Shown here: in pieces, positions 33,227-44,982 of the stretch
Numbering within the stretch: the stretch's first letter is position 1
How the letters are laid out: the number at the start of each line of letters is the position of its first letter
NCBI GenBank assembly: GCA_034440615.1
Contig: JAOTOM010004028.1
Location: 1-64,000 of the forward strand
Direction: 5' to 3'
DNA length: 64,000 nt
DNA from: Ashinkailepas kermadecensis
Lineage: Eukaryota > Arthropoda > Thecostraca > Neolepadidae
Program-made: the position numbers and the translations under genes
The notes under the pieces: model-generated
The model's input: the letters and a program-made list of their open reading frames with translations, nothing else
The model's database searches: none
What the model was told of the DNA's origin: nothing

Positions 33227-34017
33227 CATGGGGCGGGGCGAGTACGTGATGTAGAGCATGCTGACTGAGGACATGTTTATTTCCTGGACGATCTCCGATG
33301 ACCTGTCGCATGTTCTTTACACACCACCGTCCGAAATCCATTTGGATGTTAGAGCCAAATGGAAACATAATTGCATGATATTTGTTTTTAAGGATGCAAA
33401 TATAAATGCAAAATTTTGAAGACAAATAAACTAATGGTGCTTTTGATGAATGAAAGGGCTGACAGCCAGCCTTTGTTTTCCTATGCTATGAGCTAAAACA
33501 ATGTTCTAGTCTTCAGGCAGGGATGTATAATTAAAATACAAATGATGAAAGCAAGGACGTCAATAAATTCAGTATTTATTTACTTACATATTTCACAATA
33601 TATGCCCTCCATATACAGTGGCTATTATGGACAGTCTGGGTTTATGCATTATGCATCATTATCCACAAATTTTTGTTTAATTGAACACACTGTTCCTGCA
33701 TGTTTCTATTGCTTCTAGAAGATTATCCAAACTAAAATATTATACCTTGGCTGATGAGAACCAAAGGCCATTGCACTGCTTTGGGTTAGAAGGCTATGAA
33801 GGCTAGAAGGCTAACACTGATGAATTGACTCAGAAATCATACTGACAATATTGCAGATTCTGCTCTGCTGTAGGGTAAGTTGAGCCAATTTGTATCGCAG
33901 AGGGCCTCAAGCACATGTTGGTGAAAGATCCCTCTAATGCATGTGGATTGAATGCCTTATCAATAATTTTCAAACTGCATCCATGCCTGATTAAAGGGGT
34001 ATATGCCGTGCACACTT
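33227..34017. other. No gene recognised
   Basis: AT-rich unassigned sequence. Confidence 0.35.
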
Positions 34018-34321
34018 ACTTAGCATAAATCTCACCCCATCCATCACAAATTAGAACTCAAAAACAAGATTTTCCTGTCTAAATAATTTGTCCACCCTAC
34101 TTTTAAATGCATTCAATGAGGAACTCCCCACATCAGCAGGCAGCCCATTCCACTGATAAACAACCCCTTGAATGAAGACCTGTTGTTGCTTAACTGTCCT
34201 ACACCTCAACTTGTCTAACCTGAATTGATGACCCCTATGTGATACTCTAAACTGAAGAGCGCCATTCAAATTGACCTGATCTAGGTAGTCCTATAACAAT
34301 TTTGTACATTTCAATCATGTC
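34018..34321 (-). mobile_element. CR1 LINE subfamily 2, 3' part (copy interrupted by a younger CR1 insertion)
   Basis: The minus strand reads DMIEMYKIVIG, then RVSHRGHQFRLDKLRCR and VYQWNGLPADVGSSSLNAFK, the very C-terminus of a CR1 reverse transcriptase that differs from the 14-kb copy. Its upstream part resumes at 38047-38398. The break falls after YRRLRGD, with ATGTC duplicated at 34317-34321 and 38047-38051. Confidence 0.8.
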
Positions 34322-37087
34322 ATAAAGTAAAGTCATAAAGTATTAAGGCTCAATAAGAGCCACAGGGGCTCATCTGGGTTAAGCCTATCTAGAAAAGGTA
34401 CTAGAAATGTACATACTCTCACCCCAATCAATCCCTTATCCAAGTTCCTAGGAAGCTATATACCCCAACCTATCTAGCACCACTCACTTGCTACCGCATA
34501 ACACCCTCAACAATCACAAGCTCCTCCCATCATACCCATCGTGCCACCATAGACAATCTCATCAGCATCACATCCTGAAGGAAGGTGCCAAATCCACTGC
34601 TAGGCACACCCCGCATAAATTCATAAAGCGTTCAGACTTAATAAGAGACCCACTTGTTATTGCATAATACACTCAACAATTACAAACTCCTCCCATCATA
34701 CCCATTGTGCTACCATAGACAATCTCATCAGTATCACATCCCGAAGGAAGGTGCTGAATCCACTGCTAGGTACACCCTATATAAAGTTATAAAGCGTTTA
34801 GACTTAATAAGTCACTTGCTATTGCATAACACACTCAACAATTACAAACTCCTCCCAACTCCCATCCCCTCCCTGTCGATCAACCCTCCCTGGAATACAG
34901 AAAAACAAGCACCCTATTCTTATAATGATTGTCGATGCCATTTTTAAAGATATTCAGTGTGTTGCTACTGACAATGGTTCCTGGCAGCTGGTTCCAGTGT
35001 ACTACTATCCTGTTGGTGAAGAAAGACTGTTGAACCTTGTCCTGCTGTGATTAACTTTAATTTTGAATTGATGACCTCTAATTGCATCATTTCTGTTAAA
35101 TTCAAACATTTCCCTGCGATATCCCTGTTCCTGACCATGAACAAATTTAAAAACCTCGATGAGATCTCCTCTCAGCCTTCTATATCTAAGTGAAAACATA
35201 TTCAATTTCTTCAATCGTTCCTTATATGCCAGGTTGCCTATACAATTAACCATTTTTGTTGCCCTCTTTTGTACTCTCTCTAAAAGCCAACAATCTTTAT
35301 CATAACTAGGGGACCAAGCTTGGACACAGTATTCCAAATGTGGCCTGACATATGCACAGTATAGCTTCCTGATGACCTCCTCACTTTTGTATGACACATT
35401 TCTCTGTATTGCCCCAAGCATTCTTAGTGCCTTCTTCCTGGCTTCTTTGGTCTGTTCTGATGCCCCCAATTTTGTGTTCAAAATAACACCTAAGTCCTTC
35501 TCCTGCTGAGTCACAGATAGTACTTGGCCACCCATAAAGTATGGAGCCTTCATATGCTGCCTACCTACATGCATGACTTTGCATTTATTAAAATTAAACT
35601 TCATTTGCCATTTTTCAGACCACTTCACTAGCTCGTCTAAGTCTTTCTGCAGCAAAACCTGCTCATTGTGCCCTGTTATTGCCCTAAAGATCTTCAAATC
35701 ATCCGCAAATTTCAAAACCTTACTGCTTAGGCCACATTTAATGCTGTTCACATATATAATGAACAATAGTGGCCCCAGTACCGACCCCTGGGCACTCCAC
35801 TAAGAACATTTTGCCATGATGACTTTGTACCATTTAGCATCACTCTCTGCTGTCTATCTGAAAGCCACAACTCTATCCATTTTAGGATGCTACCTGCAAT
35901 ACCATGGACCTGAAGCTGCATCATTAACCGTTTATGGGGTACCTTGTCAAAGGCCTTACTAAAGTCAAGATATGCTACATCAACCTGATTTCCCTGATCA
36001 AATTGTTCTGTAGCAAAATTTAAAAAGTCAGAGATTTGTGAGACACGATCCCCCTTTTCTAAACCCATGTTGAGTATCTTGAATCATCTGTTTCCTTCCA
36101 GAAAACTAACTATTCTATCCTTGATAATTGATTCGAGTACCTTGCAAACTAGGGATGTGAGGCTTACTGGCCTATAGTTTTCAACTTTCCCTCTTTCTCC
36201 TTTCTTGAAAATAGGAACTACATTTGCCCTTTTCCAATCTGTTGGAATTTCATTTTGTGAAACTGATCTACAAAATATTATACAAAGTGGAATTGCCACT
36301 TCCTTTTCAGCTTCCCGCAATACCCTAGCATGAATTCCATCAGGTCTTGCTGCCTTGTTTGGCTTTATTTTTCTGATATAATTGAAAACAATATCACTAT
36401 CAATGAAATCAACATCATGTATCTGATCACCTATCACTGAACTGTGGTTCACGGTTGGCAGATTAGTCACATCCTCCACTGTAAACACTGATTTAAACTG
36501 CTTGCTCAGCTCCTCAACCATCTCACCATCCCCACTCAATATTGTCCCATTTACTTCCAGTGGACCAATTGTGCTTGAAACTTTACTTAGCTTGTAGAAA
36601 CTAAAGAACTTTTTACTGTCCCCATTACAGTTCCTAGCCAAATCCAATTCTTTTGCTCACTTTGCTGCTCTGGTTTTCTGCTTCACAGCATCTCTACATT
36701 TTTTATACGACCTTAGATTTACGATATTTGAAGCTTCCTTAAATACACTAAATGAATCTTTCTTGGCCTTAATTGCTTTCATCACATCTGGTGCAAGCCA
36801 TGCTGGCTTTCCTACCCTTCTTTTGTGCCTTTGCTTTTGGGGGACATGTCTAATCTGAATTTCCCTCAAGTAAGATTTGAACTTTTCCTACATTTCACAG
36901 GCATTTAAATAAAATAATTCTTCTTCCCATTTTATGGCACTTAAAGCCTCTCTCGTGCAGTCAAAGTCTGCCCTGTTAAAATTTGGAATCTTTGCCAAAT
37001 TATCCTTGATTGTCCCTGCTACCTGTGCCTTGAATCTCACTATGTTATGGTCTGGTTCCATTACAAACTGGTGTAAAAACAAGTCCT
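34322..37087 (-). mobile_element. CR1 LINE subfamily 1, reverse transcriptase region
   Basis: On the minus strand from 37087: a connector after the endonuclease (36888-37082, 36657-36869), then the fingers and palm (36647-36084, WKRANVVPIFKKGERGKVEN, YRPVSLTSLVCK). Next come DVAYLDFSKAFDKVPHKRL at about 35970, GVPRG near 35790 with a frameshift, and the catalytic LKFADDLKIF box at about 35700, continuing to 35005. A 3' untranslated region of about 650 bp follows (34322-34970) and ends in a CTTTATGACTTTA-type tail. At least two stops and one frameshift disable it. The endonuclease is missing. It is closely similar to 14101-15143 in the shared part. Confidence 0.93.
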
Positions 37088-38046
37088 CTTCATAAAGTCA
37101 TAAAGTATTAAGGCTTAATAAGAGGCACAGGGGCCCATCTGGGTTAAGCCTATCTAGAAAAGGTACTAGGAATGTACATACATCCACCCCAATCAATCCC
37201 TTATCCCAAGTTCCTAGGAAGCTATATATCCCAGCCTATCTAGTACCACTCACTTGCTACCGCATAACACCCTCAACAATCACAAGCTCCAACCATCACA
37301 CCCATCGTGCCACCATAGACAATCTCATCAGCATCACATCCCAAAGGAAGGTGCCGAATCCACTGCTAGGCACACCCCACACAAATTCATAAAGTGTTCA
37401 GACTTAATAAGAGACTCACTTGCTATTGCATAATATACTCAACAATTACAAACTCCTCCCATCATACCCATTGTGCTACCATAGACAAACTCATCAGTAT
37501 CACATCCCGAAGGAAGGTGCTGAATCCACTGCTAGGTACACCCTATATAAAGCTATAAAGCATTTAGACTTAATAAGAGACTCACTTGCTATTGCATAAC
37601 ACACTCAACAATTTCAAACTCCTCTCAACTCCCAACTCCTCCCTGTCGATTAACCTTCCATGGAATACAGAAAAACAAGCCCCCTATTCTTATGATTGTC
37701 TATGCCATTTTTAAAGATGTTCAGTGTGTTGCTACTGACAATGGTTCCAGTGTTCTACTACCCTGTTGGTGAAGAAAGACTGTCTTAACCTTGTCCTGCT
37801 GTGATTAACTTTAATTTTGAATTGATGACCTCTAATTGCATCATTTCTGTTAAATTCAAACAATTGAAGTTCTTCAAGGCATTTCCTAAACAGTTTACAT
37901 GATGGGGAGCCAACACCAACATTTTCATATCCTTTTAGATTAAAGTCACCAAGAATAAGGCATTTCCTCTGAAAGTTTCTACTGATTTCCTCACAAATCA
38001 CTTTATCGAGCTCCAGTTGCTGAGAATGTGGCAAGGTTCCCGATCG
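37088..38046 (-). mobile_element. CR1 LINE subfamily 1, second copy with internal deletion
   Basis: The 3' part (37088-37863) repeats 34325-35108 nearly base for base in the same orientation, including the tail and FEFNRNDAIRGHQFKIKVN. The frame then jumps into the endonuclease domain (KCLILGDFNLKG at about 37960), so nearly the whole polymerase is deleted. The two copies lie head-to-tail inside the older CR1. Confidence 0.88.
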
Positions 38047-38398
38047 ATGTCCCCCCTTAATCTCCTATACTTGAGTGAGTAGGTACATACATAATGCCAC
38101 AAGCCTTTCTCCATAATCTAAGTTACCTATTCCACTGATGAGTCTAGTTGCTTTGCGCTGCACTCTTTCTAACATATCTATATCTTTTTCTAGGTAGGGG
38201 CTCCATGCTTGTACAGAATATCCCAAGTGGGGTCGCACATATGCTAAGTACAGTTTTGCATGACTTCCTTGCTCTTATATATCACACTTCTATTAATGAG
38301 TCCCAGCATTCTCAGTGCCCTGTTCCTAGCTGTGATATTGTTTTTTTTTGCTTTAAGGTCTTTTGAAACCAACACACCTAAGTCCCTTGGGAGTGTAT
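38047..38398 (-). mobile_element. CR1 LINE subfamily 2, upstream part
   Basis: The minus strand encodes LGVLVSKDLKAK, LRMLGLINRSVIYKSKEVM, AYVRPHLGYSVQAWSPYLEK and ERVQRKATRLISGIGNLDYG with frame changes, ending YRRLRGD at the junction. Together with 34018-34321 it makes one copy. Confidence 0.8.
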
Positions 38399-39270
38399 CA
38401 GAACGTCTCAGGATTCAGAGCATCGAATAGTTCAAAACTTTTTAAATCTTCTAAAGTTCAATTTCTCTAATAGTTCAAAACCCCTAATCGGCGGAAACTT
38501 CCTTATGTTCAAAACTTCTAACGTATCAAAGCATCTAACAGTTCAAAACCTCTAAAACGGTAAAATCTCCGAACGTTTAAATCAACTAACTGTTCATTAA
38601 ACCTAACAGTTCCAAATTGCTACTGTATCAAAATACCTATTGTTCAAAGCCTCAACGTGTTCAAAGCATCTAACGTTCAAAACTTCCAAGCCGTTCAAAG
38701 CCTCTAAGGTTCAGAAACCATAACGTTCAAAATCTCAGGCATCCAAGACCTCTAAACCTTGAGAAGTAGCGCGTTCAAATCATCTAAATCAAGAACTATG
38801 GTAAAATCGGTGACTGCGCGTGAAGCGCTCGGTGCCGCCACCGGGCAGGTGCACGTTATTCCAGTTGAATTGCGTGTGTGGGAAGGAAGGGTGTGAGGTT
38901 CGTATGCGAAAACTTTGAAAGGAAATGTCTGCTTGAATTTTATCGCTAACGCAACATCTTTCGGAACAATATCACACTTATTCAAGGCAAAAGTTCTTGA
39001 TTAGTGGTTTTGAACACGTTAGAGGTTTTGATCGCTAGAGGTTCCGAACTCGTTTGCTATTAGACGGTATGAACTCTTGCTTTTTGTGGATTCGATGTTT
39101 TGATACCTTCGAGGTTCTGAACACCTATAGCTTTTGATCGTTCGTACTTTTGAGTCCTTATTCATTGGTATTGCACAGTTCATTGCACTGATCTCTTTTG
39201 TTTCAGGTGTAGAGTTAATACATTGATAGCAAATGACTGAAGTATATTAAACTCTTCTGGAGACACAATA

Positions 39271-39807
39271 ATGGCGCAGCCGGCAGGATTGCAACTGGAG
39301 TGCACTTTGGAAGCCTGTGCATACCAAACCCCAGAACTATCTGAGACAGGCGCAATCCGTGTTCTGGAGATGCATCAGCTGAATATGCACTCACTTGGTA
39401 ACACTCCTGCAACAGCACAGGCCATGAGTCAGGACCCCAAACCTCCCAAGCCATCACGGCCAGAACTTACTGAAGAGCTGTCAGAAGAGGACTGGGCATA
39501 CTTTGAGGACCGATGGACATCCTACAAGACCAACATGTATCTGACTGGCAGCAACATATCAGCACAACTCCTGGAATGTTGTGAGGAATCCCTCCGCAGA
39601 GACCTGAATCGCAACCTTGGGGGTGGGCTCTCTGCATTGACTGAGTGCGATCTTATGAAAGAGATCCGACGTCTCAGTGTTAGGGAGACCACATGCATGG
39701 TCCGCAGGGTCCAGTTGGATCATCTTCGCAAGGCAAATCAGAGACTTCCTTCCGATCACTCGGGACAAATTCACCCCACGAGAAGAATGGCAAACGACCG
39801 CAGCTGA
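39271..39807 (+). pseudogene. Gypsy gag fragment
   Basis: 178 codons. LTEELSEEDWAYFEDRWTSY, AQLLECCEESLRRDLNRNLG and MKEIRRLSVRETTCMVRRV form the capsid-like gag signature of a Gypsy lineage common in aquatic invertebrates. The ATG lies within the primer-binding-like sequence. The frame ends at 39807, about where the deletion joins it to integrase sequence. Confidence 0.75.
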
Positions 39808-39813
39808 GCGAGA

Positions 39814-40056
39814 ATGGGCCTTCCTCGTCTAGCCATTGGAGACATAGTTCAAGTCCAAAACCAGGAGGGCAACCGGCCAAATCGATGGGATAAGACCGGC
39901 GTCATTGTCCAGACCTTACACCATGATCAGTATGGGGTGAAGATACGGCCGCGTAACTCTCCGAAATCGGCGCTTCCTCCGTCGGATACAGCCCCTCCTA
40001 GCCGACAGCCCCTCATCCCCGTGGTCACCCCCACTACCACCGACATCCATTCCTGA
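39814..40056 (+). pseudogene. Gypsy integrase C-terminal fragment
   Basis: LAIGDIVQVQNQEGNRPNRW, DKTGVIVQTLHHDQYGVKI is the SH3-like C-terminal segment of Gypsy integrases. A Pro/Ala/Thr-rich tail follows in changing frames to about 40360. Confidence 0.75.
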
Positions 40057-40965
40057 CACTCCAGCGCCAGGGGTCAACACTCCCGCCACATCGACGCCAC
40101 TACGGACACTCCCGCAGCCGCCTTCCGTCCAACGTGCACCTGTGCCAGCGGAGCATGCATCGCCTGCACCTACAGCGGCGCCACCGGAGCAGAAGCCGTC
40201 GGCGGCTTCCTCAGCGGAATCCCAGATGGTGCCGGTCCCGTCAGCAATGCATCCAGTGGCGCCTGCCACTCCATCACCCCCGGTAGACCCGCCAGTGGTC
40301 CAGCCAGTCGCGCGAGCACAGGATGGAGTGGCAAGTACGGCCTCGGAGAGCCCCGAGGCGGCTTAGTCCCTCCATGAGTGGGAAGAGTCATGGTTACACG
40401 CACCGTTGAGTCCGAGCAGTGGCGCGTGCGAAGCGAAGTGGTGTAGTTTTGTACTTGTTTTTATTTGTTTGTGTGCCAAGTCGAGTCTACGCTGTACGAA
40501 CCTACACTTAGCTGGTGTCTGTCGTCGTCCTTTACCGTACCGCGGTCTGGTCGTGTACTTTCATGCTCCCCGTGTCCATCGAGGCGCCGCCGCTGCGGTG
40601 GTGACCGCTGATGTGTCGGCCGGTCTTGTTGAGGGGGGCATCATTGGTATTGCACAGTTCATTGCACTGATCTCTTTTGTTGCAGGTGTAGAGTTAATAC
40701 AATGATAGCAAATGACTGAAGTATATTAAACTCTTCTGGAGACACCCAATAATTTATATGCTTTGAACTCTTAAATAATTTGAACGGTTAGAGGTTTTGA
40801 ACATTAGAAGTTATGAACTTCCCCAATACGGAATCAAATCTCCGAATTTAGAGGTTTTGAACGCTTAGTCCTTTTGATTCCTAGAAGTTTTGAACAGTTA
40901 GAGGCTATGAGCATTAGAGGTCCTGATATAGAGGTTAGAGATTAGAGGTTCTGATGTATATTCTG

Positions 40966-42203
40966 GTAAATGTTTGCAGCGTTAACTCAAAATATCGTTA
41001 ATATCGTAGCACATTTCATCCGTATCATGCCTCAGCTAGATAGATGCCGTATCAGCTATTCTGCCTAGGGCTGGAGTCTCCCCTGAGTGGAGCTCTAGGG
41101 CACTGGCAGCCAATGCCAGGGTAGGTAGGCTCTGCAATGAGTTAGGTTTGACGTGTAGGGCGGCGAGGTCGGTGTGGGGGGAGGGGGGATGGATGGGGGA
41201 GGGGTTGGTAGGGGTGGTTGGGGAGTGTGTGTGTGTGTAGGTGTGGAAGGGGGGAGGGGTCATAGGTGTTGTGTCGTACACCAACTGGTAGGGGAAAGGG
41301 GAGGGGTTGGTGGTGGGGGGGGTATGCGTCTAGCAGGTTTGGTCTTTAGTGGTTGGTCTGAGTAGCAGTCGTCTTGGAGTCTTGTGTGGTGTAGTTGGTC
41401 TTCTGTCGTCTGAGTTTGGAGTTTGTTTCGTCTTAGTAGTCTGTGTTGTGTAGTGTTATTGGGTCTCGGTCTACTGCGCTGCGCTCTTGACTTCGGAGCG
41501 ACCTTGAGACAGTTGTTTCCGCACGGCCGCCCGCCGGCGGCTATGTTTTACTACGCTCACGGGCGCCGGGCGGCTCCCCCGGCCCGCGCCGATCCCGCTT
41601 CCGGAGTGCCGCCGGCCCCCAACCGGGGCGACCCACAGCGAGCGGGGTGCCATTGTTCACGCTGTAGCAGGTGCAGTCTGAGCGTGTCAGATCATCATGT
41701 CTTCGTCGTATTGTCATCTTGTCGGCGCCCCGTAACTCGTTATCCTAATACAAATTTATATATAGCGAGGTCAAGTCTCTCACTTTAACACTTCCATTCG
41801 TGAGTGAACCTGGCTTGGTCGTGGCGCCAGGGATAGAGGAACCGCATGGTTGGAGAGACCAAGGAGGGGGCGGGGGGTCAAAAGAGTAATGGACGGACAT
41901 TGGAGTTCGAAATGCGTCCGTCACCGGCCTTCGTCCAGCTTCGGGGCCCTCTTAAGTGTTAAAGTCCCCGCTTGTTTCCCTCCATGTCATCCACCTGCAT
42001 GCTCCCACGGGTCACCGGACTGGAAAATTGAGGGCCTAGGTAATTATCCTGGGTCAAATTTTGGCAACGACGGTTTCTGACAGCTAGATGCGTACGCAGA
42101 GTTCCAACAGCTCCCACTGGTCCTTAACTACCCATAGCTACTTCATGCATGCTCCCACGTAGTCCATTCATTCCGGTTGCTATGGGATCTACCACCGTTT
42201 TTT
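40966..42203. other. Non-coding region with a strong G-rich block
   Basis: 41168-41330 has more than ten runs of four or more G on the plus strand (for example GGGGGGAGGGGGGATGGATG). It is a strong candidate for G-quadruplex formation. A GC-rich patch at 41515-41660 has no recognisable coding content. Confidence 0.55.
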
Positions 42204-43034
42204 TCAGCACAAGTCAGAGAGGTAAGCTATACGTAAAATACCTTGTGCAAGTGGGTTCGATGGGTAAAATGCACCTAGAGTCGTACAACTACTGAGTGAA
42301 TCGGTGTAGATTATATGCAGCATGTCATCACATGTTTCAATAAAACTCACTGCCTTGTTCAGGGCAACCAACTCAGATGTATACACAGACGATTGTACCG
42401 GTAAGGAGAACGTCCTAACAATTGTGCCCATTACAAACGTACAACCAACACTAGACTCTGTCTTGGATCCGTCTGTATAGGTGCCTGTAAAATAACGGTA
42501 CGAAGCCATCAACTCCAGCGCCCTAAGTCTAAATTCTTCGGGAACGGCTTCGCACTTTTTGAGACTGGACAGCGATAAGTCAACATCTGGTGAGGTCAGA
42601 GTACAGGAAGGGATTTGCATTGTTAGGCACGTCACATCGCGTAATCTTATATCGCTGTCCTCGAACAAAGCATGAATCCGAGCACAGAAAGGAGCAGAAC
42701 TAACAGATCGTCTTCTTCTAAACATAGCCAGAGTGTTTTGCGAAAACATTGAACGGTATGTTGGGTGACTTGGGAACTGACGCAACTTACAGGCCATACA
42801 GTTCCCGACGCATAGAGGCATGGCTCGTTGGCCTCCACCAACAGACTGACAATCGGTAAGGTGCGAAAGGCACCAGTGATAATACGCAGTGATGTGTGAT
42901 GTACTGTCCAGTGTTCGCTTTGTGGTCGAGGCTGCGCCGTCGTATACAAAACATGCATAGTCGAGTCTGGACCGAATCAGGGAGTGATATAGTTGCAACA
43001 GGGTTGATCTATCGGAACCATATGACCGAGGCAT
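42204..43034 (-). mobile_element. Jockey/I-group LINE, second copy: connector and RNase H
   Basis: Minus-strand frame of 276 codons with LYHSLIRSRLDYACFVYDGA, MACKLRQFPSHPTYRS, the RNase H pieces FTGTYTDGSKTESSVGCTF and SSVYTSELVALNKAVSF, and IIYTDSLSS. It matches the element at 29910-31400 in order. The frame ends inside RNase H, so the 3' end is missing. Confidence 0.88.
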
Positions 43035-43961
43035 AGGACCCTATTCAGTTGAGAGGGCTCCAGCCCCTCCTCCAAACTTTTGAAGTCAAACCCATGACAA
43101 ATTCAAGCAATATTGCATAAATGTCGAGTACGATATACTACTTGTGTTCAACCTAGGTAAGCGTAAGATTGCCACAAATTTCTAATGAGTGGTGACAATA
43201 TTATCGCGGTTTTTCTAAGTATTCTTTACTTTATTGGTGGTGACTGTCCTCTGATAAATTGAAATAATACAAGCAATCTTGCTTTAGGTTTTCTCAATTC
43301 GATAATCACACTGTTCATTTAGCACTGATCGCAATGTGGAGTTTGCTATGATGGTTGCATGTTGTTTCTTTTCGTACTGTTTTCAATCCGTTTTTATCGA
43401 CGGAAATTTGAAGTAACATATCTGGTTGGTTAGTTGGGCGTAGGGGCGCATCGACTGCGTTGGTCATACGGCGCCCAGAAGCAACATATCTAAATATCAT
43501 GAAACAAGAATGAAATTAGGCACAATACGAAGCGAAGGGGGAAGGGGGAGCGAAGCGAAAGGCGAAGTCGTTCTGGCACTAAATGGATTCTCCATCTTCG
43601 GTAGTGGTTCTTCTATTAACCATTTCCCGATTATTTTGTCCTGGGATAGTTCATTGAAAACTGGTAAAATGAAAATAATATTCATGAAATTAACGTGTTT
43701 TCATGATGGCAAAATAAAGTGGCCCAAATCGGGGTTTCAGGGCGAATCAACTGCAGTGGTCATGCAGCAAGTGGCCCAAATCCGGCGATAAATTGGTATT
43801 GGGGGTAGCCTAGGTTGATCGACCCAGGGCTGAGCCCCCCTCCCCTCCCCCAACTGATCTTGCGATCCTACACCCCTGTCATATGATGTGCGTGCAACCA
43901 CCTTCAGAACATTCATAGACTCAAAACACCCATCTCTAAGCATTTGTTAAATGTTTATATG
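43035..43961. other. Sequence between the two parts of the minus-strand LINE
   Basis: Two stretches look like minus-strand LINE 3' tails: 43430-43485 (inverted form reads GGCGCCGTATGACCAACGCA and ends CCCAACTAACCAACC) and 43730-43775 (GACCACTGCAGTTGATTCGC). Probably short tail fragments inserted into the LINE. Confidence 0.45.
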
Positions 43962-44560
43962 CTAATCGGTTGTCGAGTAGAACGCCGCTAAAGTTGACAA
44001 CTTTCTCCGTTGGAATTTCCGAGCCATGACTTTCATATCCGGACAGTTTCGACTCGACGCCGGCAAAAATGCATGGTAACCATCTTTGTTATCGAGAAGC
44101 GGAAGCCGTTCACCTTCGTCCAGCGTTCGAGCCTGGCGACAGCGAGCTGCAACCGTTTCTGCATTATTGGTGGTGAAGTGCTGGACGTCCAGATCGTGCA
44201 GTCGTCGACTAACAATGAACGGGATACTGACGGTGAAGAGCAGAGCCAATATCGTTGATCATAATGGTGACTAGGGCCACCCTCAGTACACTACCTTGGG
44301 GGATACCGTTGACCTGTTGAAACCATCGTGAGAGTCGCGCACCAGCAGGGACTCGAAACCGATGGTTTGCTAAAAAGTTGTCGGGAAAGACAACCATGGA
44401 GCATCGCAGTCCATTCTTGCGTAACTTCATCAAAATTCCGTGTCGTCATATGGTGTCTAAAGCACCATCTATGTAAAAAAAACAGCCCCCAACATGACGG
44501 TGTTGTGCGAAAGCTGCCCAACTGCGGTGTCAATTGCAACGAGGTGATCAATGGTGCTTC
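43962..44560 (-). mobile_element. Jockey/I-group LINE, second copy: reverse transcriptase palm
   Basis: Minus-strand pieces in three frames. First come FLANHRFRVPAGARLSRW and VNGIPQGSVLRVAL (the PQGS motif, about 44320-44280). The catalytic box LVDDCTIW follows at about 44215, then RLERWTKVNGFRFSITKMVT. Frameshifts separate the parts. It joins logically to 42204-43034 across the intervening insertions. Confidence 0.85.
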
Positions 44561-44982
44561 GTTTTAAAAAAAAATTAATAAAACCTTCCGAAAAACAGAG
44601 TAGCCTTCAATGGAGCATTGGACGCTTGCAGACAGCCTGGTCTCCTAGAGACACACAATGGGGCTGCGACACGATCAAATTATATGTAGGTCAGTAAAAT
44701 TAGACAAAACCACGCATAGTCCACTGTAAAAATAAATAGGGCATTTCGCTTGCTGACTAGGGTTGACTAGGTTAACAACATTACAGTCAAGGTAAATACA
44801 TGTACAAGCATAGCAGATGCATGAAATCGTCAGAAGACTAGCAATGACCATGATGGATAACATGCATTTTAAAACATTATCTCCGTTATCTCCCCCGAAG
44901 CGAGGGGATCACCGATGACTAGAGGGCTCACCGCCACTTGGCCCAAGGGACTGAGTCCTGGGGCGGGAGCTCGGCGATCCTC
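44561..44982. other. No gene recognised
   Basis: AT-rich sequence without recognisable features. Confidence 0.35.

Larger units (their letters stand above)
39163..40745 (+). mobile_element. Small Gypsy LTR retrotransposon with internal deletion
   Basis: Direct repeats of 104 bp (39163-39266 and 40642-40745, a few differences) begin CATTGGTATTGCACAGTTC and end TTCTGGAGACAC. A primer-binding-like TGGCGCAGCCGGCAGGAT follows at 39272. Inside lie a gag start and then only the integrase C-terminus, so protease, reverse transcriptase, RNase H and most of integrase are gone. It sits in the right arm of the 16-17 bp motif array. Confidence 0.85.
38399..40965. repeat. Inverted array of a degenerate 16-17 bp motif (foldback-like)
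   Basis: The left arm (38399-38790) repeats a degenerate GTTCAAAACCTCTAAC about 20 times. After a 200-bp core without the motif (38791-38990), the right arm carries the reverse complement GTTAGAGGTTTTGAAC (38990-39162), is interrupted by a small Gypsy element, and resumes at 40746-40965. No protein is encoded. Long inverted terminal arms made of short degenerate repeats are characteristic of Foldback-type DNA elements (inference). Confidence 0.75.

Noticed and set aside
38399..38790. Possibility that the 16-17 bp motif array is a CRISPR array
   Set aside because: The genome is animal, the repeats are degenerate and contiguous without unique spacers, and no cas genes are present.
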